64,000 bases of DNA from Halobacillus andaensis (GTDB lineage: Bacteria > Bacillota > Bacilli > Bacillales > Halobacillaceae), in assembly GCF_014636475.1 (NCBI RefSeq), contig NZ_BMEL01000003.1, positions 675,673-739,672 on the forward strand, written 5' to 3'. Both the position numbers and the translations under genes were made by a program. The notes below the pieces were generated by a model. That model had not been told where the DNA came from and did not search any database. It saw only the letters and a list, made by a program, of their open reading frames with translations. Every line of letters begins with the position of its first letter. Within the stretch, counting starts at the first letter, position 1. Positions 35,655 through 46,374 of the stretch are shown here, in pieces.

Positions 35655-35674
35655 TTACGTAACCGGTTACGTAA
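35655..35674. promoter_or_regulatory. LacI-type operator O1
   Basis: Perfect 20-bp palindrome TTACGTAACCGGTTACGTAA, 42 bases before the malL start. Its 16-bp core ACGTAACCGGTTACGT recurs at 35734 and 36796. Confidence 0.85.
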
Positions 35675-35733
35675 TATTCATAAAAAAATTATCCAGTAAT
35701 CTAGATATTTATCATCCTTACTATTTTTTTATT

Positions 35734-35749
35734 ACGTAACCGGTTACGT
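35734..35749. promoter_or_regulatory. LacI-type operator O2
   Basis: Perfect 16-bp palindrome ACGTAACCGGTTACGT, 77 bases from O1 centre to centre, just beyond the 3' end of the regulator gene and upstream of the malL promoter region. Suited to repression by looping with O1. Confidence 0.85.
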
Positions 35750-35771
35750 TGAACCCCTATTAAAAGAGAGA

Positions 35772-36776
35772 CTAGTGAGAACGTACACTCTGTCTCTCTA
35801 CAAGTTGATGGCCAAGTATACTATTTTCCACCTTTGAACCCGATTCAATCATTTTAAAGATCATCCCTGCAGCCTTTTCGGCCATCTCATGATGTGAAAG
35901 TGAAATAGAAGACAAGGGTGGATTCATAAATTTACACAAATTTATATCGTCCATACCTATAACAGAAATATCCTTAGGAACACTAATTCCTAGTTCAAAA
36001 GCAGCGGACAAAACACCTATACCAATTTCATCATTTTCAGCAAAGATAGCTGTAACATCAGGATTTCGATCTAATAACTTCCTAAGAGAATTAACCCCAT
36101 CCTCAATAGAAAATCTCCCGTATTCTATACAACGATCATCAATTGGTATGTTGAAATCAGATAGAGCTCTTTTAAAGCCCTCTACACGCGGAATAGTATT
36201 ACCAGCAATCCATTCTTCTTTATTTCCACTTATCATCCCTAATTTACTATGTCCATTTTGTATTAAATGTTTGGTAGCCGAGTATGCTGCCTGATGATCA
36301 TTTGCAATAACATAAGGGACCGGGAACTCAGAATAAGCAGATAAAAGAACTAAAGGGACATTCATTTTAACAATATAATCATAATATTCTTCTTTTAATA
36401 CTGTACTTGCAATGATTAGTCCATCAATTCTTTTTTCATGCAATAACTGAAGATACTTCATTGTTTTTATCCCTTGTGATTCAGTATGACAAACTATTAT
36501 ACTGGAACCTACCTTGTGTGCAACTGACTCAATACCGGTTAAAAACTCAGCTATGAGAGAACTCGTTAAATTTGGCACTAATACACCTATGGTATGTGTT
36601 CTGTTATTAGTTAGTCCCCTGGCAATGCCACTAGGAAAGTACTCTAATTCTTGAATAACATCTAATACTTTCATTTTTGTCTTATCAGAATATCCGCCTA
36701 GGTCATTCAATATTCTAGATACCGTAGCTGTTGATACATTTGCTTTTTTTGCAACATCCCTAATTGTATAAGCCAT
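35772..36776 (-). CDS. LacI-family transcriptional repressor
   Basis: Helix-turn-helix IRDVAKKANVSTATVSRILN at the N-terminus, the hinge, then a periplasmic-binding-protein-like sensor domain with HTIGVLVPNLTSSLI, ending in QLVERQSV. 334 residues, full length. It lies upstream of, and reads toward, the malL operon on the same strand and has a matching palindrome in its own leader, so autoregulation is expected. Inducer probably maltose or a maltodextrin. Confidence 0.92.
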   Translation of the reverse strand: MAYTIRDVAKKANVSTATVSRILNDLGGYSDKTKMKVLDVIQELEYFPSGIARGLTNNRTHTIGVLVPNLTSSLIAEFLTGIESVAHKVGSSIIVCHTESQGIKTMKYLQLLHEKRIDGLIIASTVLKEEYYDYIVKMNVPLVLLSAYSEFPVPYVIANDHQAAYSATKHLIQNGHSKLGMISGNKEEWIAGNTIPRVEGFKRALSDFNIPIDDRCIEYGRFSIEDGVNSLRKLLDRNPDVTAIFAENDEIGIGVLSAAFELGISVPKDISVIGMDDINLCKFMNPPLSSISLSHHEMAEKAAGMIFKMIESGSKVENSILGHQLVERQSVRSH

Positions 36777-36795
36777 AAGTCATATTCTCCCTTTT

Positions 36796-36811
36796 ACGTA
36801 ACCGGTTACGT
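36796..36811. promoter_or_regulatory. LacI-type operator O3 (autoregulatory)
   Basis: Third copy of ACGTAACCGGTTACGT, 19 bases before the repressor start codon, within an extended 20-bp palindrome (36794-36813). Confidence 0.85.
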
Positions 36812-36957
36812 AATAACTTATCATAAAATGATAACCCTTTCAATATTTTTTTAATTGTTTAACCCTTCACTTTTATAGCTAGCCGAAACATAAACCCCAT
36901 CAAACTAATGCCCCCTTGATAAACCCCAAACTATTTTTTAATATATTCCTTAATATC

Positions 36958-37197
36958 TTACAGGCAGCCGATCGCTTGCATATCTTGCACAAACCGTTTG
37001 AGGCCACTAAAGAATCCTTGTGTATTATCGCTCCATCCGCTTAGATAAAGCCCCGTCCTTATGTCGCCCAAGAAGCGCCTGAACCTAGAGAGGCTGGAAA
37101 AGGTAAAATGAATCAGTACCGTATTCAACATGACGAGAACCATTAGAGCCGTAAACCTATCGAGCAAAAACTGGCCAGAATCACTTGACGGTTCCAT
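36958..37197 (-). pseudogene. Unidentified 79-codon frame, possible IS debris
   Basis: A GC-richer frame (LLDRFTALMVLVMLNTVLIH, later GLYLSGWSDNTQGFFSGLKR) without a ribosome site or recognised family. Composition differs from its AT-rich surroundings, which suggests a foreign fragment. Between the LacI leader and site D nothing else is visible. Confidence 0.25.
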
Positions 37198-37246
37198 TAG
37201 TAAGGTATTGATATTTTGAGGATAAAAGTCTTATAACCACAACAAA

Positions 37247-37533
37247 AACCTCTCAAAAGTTCTGTGAACTAAGGAGAGGCTAACTATAATATATATTTCT
37301 ATTTTTCGAATGACAAAAAGTATGTCAATCAGGGATTACACTAGGCCACAACCCCCTTCATAGCGGTATTTTGGGCGTTATCACATCATGCCGCCCATTC
37401 ACTCGGCTAATTAATAGGACAATAATAAGATCCACGGAACCCTATTATTATTAGGTTTTCGTCAACAATTAAATTTTTTAAGCACAATAAGTTTTAATAC
37501 TTTATCAACAGTATCCAGTCATAATCCAGTCAC
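37247..37533. repeat. att-like site D: hairpin, groEL-tail core and right arm
   Basis: Hairpin CCTCTC ... GAGAGG (37247-37280), then core ACATCATGCCGCCCAT at 37383-37398 preceded by TTTTGGGCGTTATC. Right arm TCCAGTCATAATCCAGTCAC at 37514-37533. The 75 bases before the right arm match those of site A closely, including ACAATAAGTNTTAATACTTTAT. The left arm is decayed (ATGTCAATC at about 37322). Confidence 0.75.
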
Positions 37534-37720
37534 CCTAACATCACCTAGATGATTTTTTCATGTCTTTGGAACAGACTTTATTCTAAATGAAAGACCTATC
37601 ACTATAAGATCTACAAAGTATTCACGTCGTAAATAACATCAAAACTTGGTTGATAAAGTGGCAGCAAATACAGAATTAAAATGAAGAAGGTAATTTAACA
37701 TAAAAGGCAAAGGGATAAGC

Positions 37721-37825
37721 TCATGTATTCTGTTCTAAGAAACGTTGGATGTCGTTTTCTGTCTTCTCTGGATTGTTGATTATTGATTGGACAGCTTCTA
37801 TTACGGCAATCTTATCATTGGACAT
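37721..37825 (-). CDS. Very small ORF, 34 residues
   Basis: ATG with AGGAGG eleven bases upstream; product MSNDKIAVIEAVQSIINNPE, then KTENDIQRFLEQNT. Helical and acidic, no membrane segment. I do not recognise it. The strong ribosome site is the main reason to list it. Confidence 0.4.
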   Translation of the reverse strand: MSNDKIAVIEAVQSIINNPEKTENDIQRFLEQNT

Positions 37826-37939
37826 TCTGGCTTCCTCCTATTCTTGTATTTCCATCTATTGTATTAATATTTTATTAAACTCCCCCTATAGCTCTTTTAC
37901 CTTTTTATGAGAAAGATATTAAAGTACAAGGAGTTTTTT

Positions 37940-38053
37940 ATGTTTAATATCTTAGGACCAATTATACTAGTCTTTTTACTTTACCTATTAATTGAACAAA
38001 AAGTTAGTGGAAAAGAGAAAATTGGTATTTATTTCTTTTATCAACTTTCTTGA
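37940..38053 (+). CDS. Very small membrane ORF, 37 residues
   Basis: ATG preceded by CAAGGAGTTTTTT; product starts MFNILGPIILVFLLYLLIEQ, one membrane helix, followed by a short polar tail. Possible small membrane peptide; no family recognised. The stretch 38054-38246 holds nothing else. Confidence 0.35.
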   Translation: MFNILGPIILVFLLYLLIEQKVSGKEKIGIYFFYQLS

Positions 38054-38246
38054 ACTTTTATCATTAAAAAAGTGAGATAAAGATGGGACATAAGTTAAAA
38101 ACTAATTGAATACAGCCATTAGATTGTTCCACCTTTGCTATCTTTTTGGTTCACCTGTGACAAATTTTTGTATATTCCAAGGACCATTCCTTCTATATAA
38201 ATCAATTGCATCTTACGGTGTAAATCATTTATTTAGGAGTTTTTTT

Positions 38247-38779
38247 ATGGTCAAATACCGATAAACCCTTCGACTGCATGCCCAAGACATTGGTCAAAGG
38301 GGAATTGCCTTGAGCAGTTCGAATTCCCGAACAACGATAATTGAATACTTGAGAAGAGCTAGTGACAAAAATGTTAGTTGGCCTTTGGAAGAAGAGTTAT
38401 CGGATCAAGACTTGCAGGAATTACTGTTTCCGGAGAAGTAATCGTCATCAAATTTTAGAAGAAAGTCAGATTGTGAGTATATTCATAAGGAGTTAGCCAA
38501 ACCTGGAATCAATCTAACACTGCTTTGAGGTGAGTACTGTTTGAGTTGTAGGGCGATTTTGATTTTGCTTTTCAACCAAGTATAGATAAGAAGCGAATTA
38601 AAGAAGTTCTAACCGGGCGATACATACATCATGGCGAGAATATTATCCTCCTAGGCCCAACTGGTGTAGGGAAAACGCATTTAGCCACTTCCATGACAGT
38701 AGAAGTCCTTACACAAGGCCATACAGCCCTTTATATCACGGCGAATGACTTTATAGCTGAATGCCAAAACAAGGATTAA
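38247..38779 (+). pseudogene. IS21-family remnant: IstA N-terminus and IstB core
   Basis: From the ATG at 38247: MVKYR, a stop, TLRLHAQDIGQRGIALSSSN, then IIEYLRRASDKNVSWPLEEE and a stop at 38441 (IstA start). From 38555: FAFQPSIDKKRIKEVLTGRY, then the Walker A LLGPTGVGKTHLA and the YITANDFIAEC segment of IstB, ending at 38779. The large central part of IstA is deleted. A dead IS inside the D-E module. Confidence 0.8.
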
Positions 38780-38826
38780 TCTAGTGGATTATAAAGACAA
38801 ACAAAAGCGCAAGTGAGGCTCACCCA

Positions 38827-39279
38827 TTACCTCAATTGCGCTTTTGTTTTTCTCATCTTTTTTATAATCTGGTTAAGCACTTCCGAGAACACGAGCCCAA
38901 ATGCAATAGCACCAGATATCATAAAAGCTTTCGCTGCAATGGAGATAGCGACGCTGTAGTCATTTTGCACAAAGTTTCGCATGGCGTCATACGCGAGACT
39001 TCCTGGTACGAGAGGAATAATTCCTGGTACGCTAAATATAATCATAGGCGTTTTGTATATCCTTGCCAGCATCTGGCTGACCATGGCAATAACAAAGGAG
39101 GCGATGAGTGTAGCTGGGACACTGTCGACTTCTTCCCATACTAAGGATATGTAAATGACCCAACCAATCATGCCGACGAGACCACAATTGATAATCGTAT
39201 TTCTTGGCGCCTGATAGATCATTCCAAAGGCAGCTGATGCAAAAAAGCTTGCTACGGCATATTCAATCAACATAGTCAT
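38827..39279 (-). CDS. ThrE-type exporter, small subunit (YjjB-like)
   Basis: Four-to-five-helix membrane protein of 150 residues from the ThrE_2 (DUF3815) family, the C-terminal half of threonine/serine or dicarboxylate exporters such as YjjPB. Conserved features: NTIINCGLVGMIGWVIYISL and IFSVPGIIPLVPGSLAYDAM. Works with the adjacent larger subunit, 12 bases upstream. Substrate not determinable. The ThrE pair is the only intact module cargo between sites D and E. Confidence 0.88.
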   Translation of the reverse strand: MTMLIEYAVASFFASAAFGMIYQAPRNTIINCGLVGMIGWVIYISLVWEEVDSVPATLIASFVIAMVSQMLARIYKTPMIIFSVPGIIPLVPGSLAYDAMRNFVQNDYSVAISIAAKAFMISGAIAFGLVFSEVLNQIIKKMRKTKAQLR

Positions 39280-39291
39280 TCCTCACGATCT

Positions 39292-40035
39292 CTAAAATAG
39301 TGCAAACATAACAGCAATACCCGCACCAATTGCAAAAGCCGTTAAAAAGGCCTCCGCCCCCTTGGCGAGTCCTGAGATAAGATGACCTGCCATCAAATCC
39401 CTTACAGCGTTGGTGATGAGCAGGCCAGGGACCAACGGCATGATAGAACCAACAACTACCTTATCAACTTCCTTCCCGATACCTAATGAAAAAAGGGAAA
39501 AGGCTGTAAAACCAATCAACAACGAAGCAATGAATTCAGCAACAAATTTAATTTCAAATAATCGAATAAAGTTAATTAATGCAATAAATCCTAGCCCTCC
39601 TGCTATGCAGGCTGGTAGGAAATCGTACCAACTCCCCTGAAACATGAGACTAAAGAAACCACTCGCTAACGTGGCAGCGATGATTTGCATGCGCATGGAA
39701 TAATCTGTAGGACTGGTTTCAATTTTTCTAAGCTCTTTATACGCTACGTGAGTAGACATGTCTCCACTTGTAATGTTTCTAGAGACATTATTCGCGAGAT
39801 TTACTTTTTCGAGATTTGTCTCTCGTGCTGAAACTCTTACTAATTTTGCAGGGGCACCAGGGCTAATCGTAAACACAATCCCAGTAGGTGTTACATAACT
39901 TTGTGCTTCATCCCGTCCAAAAGATTGGGCAATCCGCGTCATCGTATCTTCCACACGATAGGTTTCCGCTCCATTTTGTTGCATTATCTTCCCAATTAAT
40001 AAACATAACTCAATTAAGTCCTCTGTACGCTCCAC
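39292..40035 (-). CDS. ThrE-type exporter, large subunit (YjjP-like)
   Basis: DUF1212/ThrE family, 247 residues. The N-terminal cytoplasmic hydrolase-like segment has the family motif GAETYRVEDTM and TPTGIVFTIS; five membrane helices follow from about residue 115. IMPLVPGLLITNAVRDLMAG is the conserved mid-membrane block. First gene of a two-gene operon; partner as above. Confidence 0.9.
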   Translation of the reverse strand: MERTEDLIELCLLIGKIMQQNGAETYRVEDTMTRIAQSFGRDEAQSYVTPTGIVFTISPGAPAKLVRVSARETNLEKVNLANNVSRNITSGDMSTHVAYKELRKIETSPTDYSMRMQIIAATLASGFFSLMFQGSWYDFLPACIAGGLGFIALINFIRLFEIKFVAEFIASLLIGFTAFSLFSLGIGKEVDKVVVGSIMPLVPGLLITNAVRDLMAGHLISGLAKGAEAFLTAFAIGAGIAVMFALF

Positions 40036-40074
40036 TCGGTCACCTCAATTCGTATTACAGTATGTTTAGTGTGT

Positions 40075-40220
40075 CTATTCATATACTAAAAGCTTAAAAC
40101 CCTTTTTAAAATTTCCACAATCTCGAAACTTCTCCACTTTCTTTTGCACGACTGGCCGGATCTTAGCTCCATATTTGTTCTTAAAGGCTTCCCAATGTTG
40201 ATGTTCATCAAAGAAAATTC
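40075..40220 (-). pseudogene. IS91-like transposase N-terminal remnant
   Basis: Minus-strand frame FDEHQHWEAFKNKYGAKIRP, then VVQKKVEKFRDCGNFKKGFK and a premature stop. It matches the opening of transposases with the N-terminal zinc-binding domain (IS91-type), which read HWE.F..K.G..IRPVV..EV.KF..CG. Zinc cysteines beyond this point are lost. Confidence 0.55.
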
Positions 40221-40626
40221 ATCGTAAAATATTCGTCTCCATACAAGTACAATACCACATCATCAAGGGCTGTAGTATTGTCAAAAGTTATACATTCTTT
40301 ACTTTGAACAAAAACTAATAAAAGAACTATCAGGAAAAGAGGTGTGAATTAGTCCCTTTCCAAACCTAGGTTTCTTGGATGTATAAACCATTCGTCTATG
40401 GGGACATTAGATATCAATAATATCTGCTATTTTTTCTGTTGGCGTTCGGAACAGTGGCAGGGGCCATCGTTCACTCGGTTTACGATGGCCAGATGCCCGA
40501 AATAAAGTAGAGGGAATTAAAAAACAAATCCATTTGGAAAAAGTTATTTGGATTGTAACGAAGTTAAATACAGCTCCTACGAAAAGGATTTGTTACTTAG
40601 ATAGTATTATAAATCCCCACGAAATA

Positions 40627-40832
40627 TTAGCTCTCATATGGGGCCTTTATGCCTCTGAAATCTATACCAAGCAATTGAGAAACTACATTTTCCTTAATGA
40701 CACCTTCTTTAACCAAATAATTTAAAAATGCCCTGATTCGTTGTAATTTTGTATTTATCGCTCCAGCATTATTACCATAGTTTTGCCACTCTCTTAGAAA
40801 TGTTTTTACAAGGCTAGAATTTACGGTCTTCT
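40627..40832 (-). pseudogene. Tyrosine recombinase core-binding (SAM-like) domain fragment
   Basis: The minus strand encodes SSLVKTFLREWQNYGNNAGA, then INTKLQRIRAFLNYLVKEGV and IKENVVSQLLGIDF before a stop. This is the N-terminal SAM-like DNA-binding domain of phage-type integrases (pattern FL..W....S..T...KL..IR.F..YLV.EG.I..N). The catalytic domain is missing. It lies 200 bases from att-like site E, the expected position of an integrase gene. Bases 40221-40626 hold no recognisable gene. Confidence 0.65.
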
Positions 40833-40864
40833 AAAAAACCTGAAATGCAAACTTTAAAAGCAAA

Positions 40865-40900
40865 AAAGGACTACCTCCTTTATTTAGGAAGTAGTCCTTT
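40865..40900. terminator. Hairpin between integrase fragment and site E
   Basis: AAAGGACTAC / GTAGTCCTTT perfect 10-bp outer stem with a further CTCCTTTA-type inner pairing, A/T-flanked so it can terminate in both directions, including readthrough from groEL. Confidence 0.7.
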
Positions 40901-40976
40901 AATTACTAACTATTTATACATTACTTGAAGAGTTTCCAGAGACTTTTTTGTGTGTTTCAAACTTTTTATAGAAAAA

Positions 40977-42687
<1,711 letters not shown>

Positions 42688-42728
42688 TTATCAAAATTCG
42701 TATCGATAGAATTGATGATGCTTACTTC

Positions 42729-43013
42729 TTACTGGACAACTGCTAGAATATCGCTCTCGCGAATGATTAAGTATTCGTTGCCTTCGTACTTCACTTCAGT
42801 ACCAGCAAACTTCGAATAGATTACGTGGTCGCCAGCACTTACTTCTAGTGCTACCTTTTCCCCGTTATCGGTTACACGGCCTGTACCAACCGCAACCACT
42901 TTGCCTTCTTGAGGCTTTTCTTTTGCAGAGTCTGGAAGTACAATTCCGCTTGCAGTAGTTTGTTCTTCTTCTACTAATTCAATAACAATACGATCACCTA
43001 ATGGCTTTAACAA
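42729..43013 (-). CDS. groS: 10-kDa co-chaperonin GroES
   Basis: Lid of the GroEL chamber; 94 residues. [20 protein letters not shown] at the start, the mobile loop at [20 protein letters not shown], and the terminal [12 protein letters not shown] are standard. AAGGAGGG upstream of the ATG. First gene of the groESL operon. Confidence 0.98.
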   Translation of the reverse strand: MLKPLGDRIVIELVEEEQTTASGIVLPDSAKEKPQEGKVVAVGTGRVTDNGEKVALEVSAGDHVIYSKFAGTEVKYEGNEYLIIRESDILAVVQ

Positions 43014-43061
43014 TTAGGACACCCTCCTTAGTCAGGTTCATATTTCGATTCATGTCGTTTA

Positions 43062-43088
43062 TTAGCACTCAATTGTGTTGAGTGCTAA
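43062..43088. promoter_or_regulatory. CIRCE operator (HrcA binding site)
   Basis: Exact consensus TTAGCACTC-N9-GAGTGCTAA in the groES leader. HrcA binding here represses groESL until heat shock. Confidence 0.98.
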
Positions 43089-43098
43089 CACAATTCCT

Positions 43099-43127
43099 AT
43101 AATAAGCAATTCACTTTTGATTTTCAA
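43099..43127 (-). promoter_or_regulatory. Sigma-A promoter of groESL
   Basis: Minus-strand TTGAAA (43122-43127) and TATTAT (43099-43104) with a 17-base spacer, just upstream of CIRCE. Confidence 0.8.
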
Positions 43128-43270
43128 GTAGAAACTATCAATTTTTCATCACCTTTTTTCTACAATATTCGCGAAGTCATAAGCCCTTATTCTTATTGGA
43201 TGTTTTTAAATTGTGATAAAATACATAAAGTATGGAAAGTCTCTGTTTTTTTAAAAAAGGAGTTATGTAT

Positions 43271-43981
43271 ATGCCAAAACGATATTGGTGGATCATTATC
43301 ACATATGTTATCGCGCAGCTCTCTTCGTTCATTGGACTGCCGATTATGTTTCTTCTTGGTTTCGGCCAATCGGATGCGATTGCGATTTGGTCGATCTTAA
43401 GCTTCACCATTGCCACAATAGTCATCTTACGTTTATTAAAACCTGACATGACACAGCCTGAGTTACGGGGCGAGCGTTCCAGTAAAGGAAAGATTGTGCT
43501 CTGGTCGATCCTCGGTGTATTTCTCGCGCTGTTTGCGCAAGGGATTGCCGCTACAATTGAGACGCAGGTTTTCGGCATACCTGCCGGATCTGAGAATACA
43601 ATGGATCTTATGAACATTGCGAGAGAATCCCCGCTGTTCATCTTATTACCCGTTGTGTTTGCCCCTATAACAGAAGAAATCATTTTTCGTAAAGTGATTT
43701 TCGGTCAGATGCATAAGCGCTTCAACTTTTTACTCGCTGTGCTTGTTTCCTCCCTCGTCTTCGGGGCGTTTCACATGGATTTCAAGCACATGCTTGTGTA
43801 TTTTTCCATGGGGGTTGTCTTCGCTTTCTTATATGTAAAAACGAAAAGCATCATTACGCCGATCGTGGCTCATATGGCGATGAACTCGTTCGTCGTTATA
43901 TCTCAGCTTTTCTATTCAGAGGAAGACATTCGACGCATGCAGGAGCAACTGCAGACGATTGTAACGGGAGGGTTGTTCTAG
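43271..43981 (+). CDS. CPBP-family intramembrane metalloprotease, YdiL-like
   Basis: Membrane protein of the CAAX-protease/bacteriocin-processing (CPBP, ABI) family. Catalytic motifs are EEIIFR (in PITEEIIFRKVIF), FGAFHMDFKH and HMAMNS, all in place. About seven helices. The ATG at 43271 is chosen because AAAGGAG lies eight bases upstream; the frame opens at 43232. The locus matches ydiL next to groES in Bacillus. Substrates unknown. Confidence 0.9.
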   Translation: MPKRYWWIIITYVIAQLSSFIGLPIMFLLGFGQSDAIAIWSILSFTIATIVILRLLKPDMTQPELRGERSSKGKIVLWSILGVFLALFAQGIAATIETQVFGIPAGSENTMDLMNIARESPLFILLPVVFAPITEEIIFRKVIFGQMHKRFNFLLAVLVSSLVFGAFHMDFKHMLVYFSMGVVFAFLYVKTKSIITPIVAHMAMNSFVVISQLFYSEEDIRRMQEQLQTIVTGGLF

Positions 43982-43982
43982 T

Positions 43983-44195
43983 ATGAGAGCTTCTCCCCTT
44001 ACGATGGCGGCTATCTACTTTTTCATGGGGGTGGCCTTTACGTATATCGCAGCCAGCATGGAATCGGAGACGCTGTGGAGTTTTCCGACGCTGCTGCCGA
44101 TCGTCATTGCCACGTTTAATTTCGCGGTAACCGTCCGCTTAATTAACATTCACCTTAAGATTAAACAAGCGAAGAACGATAAAAAGAATAAATAG
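43983..44195 (+). CDS. Small membrane protein, YdiK-like (DUF4305)
   Basis: 70 residues, two membrane helices (LTMAAIYFFMGVAFTYIAAS and LPIVIATFNFAVTVRLINIH) and a lysine-rich end. It begins one base after the protease stop, so the two are cotranslated. Same neighbour pair as ydiK-ydiL in B. subtilis. Function unknown. Confidence 0.8.
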   Translation: MRASPLTMAAIYFFMGVAFTYIAASMESETLWSFPTLLPIVIATFNFAVTVRLINIHLKIKQAKNDKKNK

Positions 44196-44212
44196 TTCTG
44201 GAGGTGGGAGCT

Positions 44213-44746
44213 GTGAAAGCCATTCTGCACAGTCACCGTGTACATTTGGGTCCTGTCACCGATGAGCACCTTGAGCAGATCGCAACATGGTTTAATCATT
44301 CGTTGTTCCTGCGCCGCTTCGATGCCGCAGCTGCACAGCCGCGTTCGTACGATTCGCTGAAAGAATGGCGCGATGATGCCACTAAGAACGACAGCCATTT
44401 TCTTTTTTCCATTTGTGATGGGGATACGCTGATCGGCTACGTAGAGCTTGACGGGATCCTGTGGAACCAGCGTAACGGCTGGATCTCAATTGCGATTGGC
44501 GACGCCGATCATCAAGGGAAAGGCTATGGCACGGAAGCCATGGAGCTGTTAATCAACTACGCCTTCCAAGAATTAAACCTCCATCGATTGCAGCTTACCG
44601 TTTTTGATTACAACGAGCCGGCCTTAAGGCTGTATGAAAAACTCGGCTTTACGTACGAAGGAGCCCAGCGCGAATTCGTCCTCCGCGACGGCAAAGCGTA
44701 CGACATGTTGATGTATGGTTTGCTTGCGCGAGAATGGAACACCTAA
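44213..44746 (+). CDS. GNAT N-acetyltransferase, RimJ/RimL type
   Basis: Acetyl-CoA-dependent transferase, 177 residues. The acetyl-CoA loop reads DADHQGKGYGTEAMELLINY, followed by LNLHRLQLTVFDYNEPALRL and YEKLGFTYEGAQRE, the RimJ/RimL pattern. The GTG at 44213 is chosen with GGAGGTG seven bases upstream. Third in the ydiL-ydiK-like operon; substrate unknown. Followed by a strong terminator. Confidence 0.9.
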   Translation: MKAILHSHRVHLGPVTDEHLEQIATWFNHSLFLRRFDAAAAQPRSYDSLKEWRDDATKNDSHFLFSICDGDTLIGYVELDGILWNQRNGWISIAIGDADHQGKGYGTEAMELLINYAFQELNLHRLQLTVFDYNEPALRLYEKLGFTYEGAQREFVLRDGKAYDMLMYGLLAREWNT

Positions 44747-44771
44747 GCGAAGACAACGGAGCTGAAAAAGA

Positions 44772-44813
44772 AAAAAATGCTGAAGAGTCTGTATAGCTCT
44801 TCAGCATTTTTTA
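44772..44813. terminator. Bidirectional terminator
   Basis: AAAAATGCTGAAGAG / CTCTTCAGCATTTTTT stem serving the acetyltransferase gene on the plus strand and the convergent MFS gene on the minus strand. Confidence 0.9.
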
Positions 44814-46217
44814 TGCGTTTTGATCATCCTGTACGCCTTTTAATAAGAAAGAAAACGGCAGAGCGATGAGTAATACAGCTGCTGAAACGAGAAACGCTTC
44901 GTTTAACGTCTGCAGTGTCGCTGCCTGCATATCCATATCAGGAGCAGCCGCTACTTGAGCACGCCGCACTTCATAATAAATGGAGAAAAAGACGATGCCG
45001 AGTGAAGAGGAAATCTGCCGGATGATGTTGTTCATCGCCGAACCTTGCGCGACTAAATGTTCAGGAATCGCGTTCATACCTGACGTCGTTGCCGGCATGT
45101 TCCCCATTCCCATGCCTAGTCCGCGCACGGTGTTAAGTAACAGGATCAGCCAGTACGGCGTGGAAACGTTCAACATCCCAAGACCAATCGTCGCTGCGGC
45201 CATAATGGCAAGGCCTGGCGGCACAACATAGCGCGGTCCTTTTTTATCGAGCATTCGCCCGCCAATCGACATGAAGATGCCGCTTGCCGCCGCTGCCGGC
45301 AGAAACAGCATTCCTGTCATCACTTCATTTAATCCGTACACGACTTGAATGAGCAGCGGCAATAAGAAGATGCCGGAAAACAGGCCGATTGACGCTGCTG
45401 ACGTGACGAGAATGGAAACGGAATACGTAGGTACTTTAAAGACGGATAAGTTGAGCAGTGGATCGTCCTGGCGGTTTTCATAGAAAACAAAAGCGACGAT
45501 GGCCAATAGTCCTGCAATGATCAGCGTAAGATTCAAAGGATCCACGAGCATCGAAAGTTCACGACCTCGCCCAAGTGCCAGCAGCACAGCGCCAATTCCG
45601 AGCGTAATCATGACAAAGCCAATGTAATCGAACTTCTTTTCTGGATGCGTTTCAGTCCGCTCTAAAAATTTCATCGATAATAGGAGTCCAAGTAAGCCAA
45701 ACGGAATGTTAAACGCAAACAGCCATGGCCAGTCCAAAAACTGAATCATAAAGCCGCCTACTGTTGGTCCGATCGCCGGCGCCACCATCGCGGCCACCCC
45801 GTATACGCCTACAGCTAAGCCGCGTTCATGTTTAGGAAAGGAATTAAAGATGAGGGCCATAGCAATTGGCATCATCATACCGCCTGCCACCCCTTGAATG
45901 GCCCGTGACATGATGACCATTCCAAGCGTTTGTGAAAGCAGACCAGAAATCGAGCCGAGGATAAACAAACACAGTCCGGCGATGTACACTTTCTTTTTCC
46001 CGAATCGATCACCTAAATAGCCGGTTAACGGCATCGTCATCCCCATCGATACCATAAAGATCGTTAAGATCCAGCCGACCGCCACCGCGTCGGAATCAAA
46101 CACTTCAATGAATCGCGGAAGGATCGGGTTCAGCATGCTGTTATTTAAAATGACGGTAAACGTTCCAAATAATACGGATAGAACGACTAACCATTTCGTA
46201 GGTATTTTGCTCAACAC
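44811..46217 (-). CDS. MFS drug exporter, DHA2 (EmrB/QacA) family
   Basis: Fourteen-helix proton antiporter, 468 residues. Motif A is GYLGDRFGKKKVYIAG, motif C is GVAAMVAPAIGPTVGGFM, and the end carries a charged tail. Probably exports lipophilic compounds. ATG with GAAAGGGGGATCTGGT upstream. Stands alone; no regulator is adjacent. Confidence 0.92.
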   Translation of the reverse strand: MLSKIPTKWLVVLSVLFGTFTVILNNSMLNPILPRFIEVFDSDAVAVGWILTIFMVSMGMTMPLTGYLGDRFGKKKVYIAGLCLFILGSISGLLSQTLGMVIMSRAIQGVAGGMMMPIAMALIFNSFPKHERGLAVGVYGVAAMVAPAIGPTVGGFMIQFLDWPWLFAFNIPFGLLGLLLSMKFLERTETHPEKKFDYIGFVMITLGIGAVLLALGRGRELSMLVDPLNLTLIIAGLLAIVAFVFYENRQDDPLLNLSVFKVPTYSVSILVTSAASIGLFSGIFLLPLLIQVVYGLNEVMTGMLFLPAAAASGIFMSIGGRMLDKKGPRYVVPPGLAIMAAATIGLGMLNVSTPYWLILLLNTVRGLGMGMGNMPATTSGMNAIPEHLVAQGSAMNNIIRQISSSLGIVFFSIYYEVRRAQVAAAPDMDMQAATLQTLNEAFLVSAAVLLIALPFSFLLKGVQDDQNA

Positions 46218-46374
46218 CAGATCCCCCTTTCTTTATAATATCCCCTTCTTTTTATACCCTAAGTATCAACCATTTTAGCACTTCTATCGTTCGCAAACAC
46301 TCGTTATGCCTATCGTTATTTACAGTACGTTACAATTCCTACTGCTCTCCTCAGGCTGTTGAAAAGCTTGGATG

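Noticed and set aside
40534..40725. Plus-strand open frame of 63 codons
   Set aside because: It lies opposite a much better match to an integrase N-terminal domain on the minus strand and has no ribosome site.
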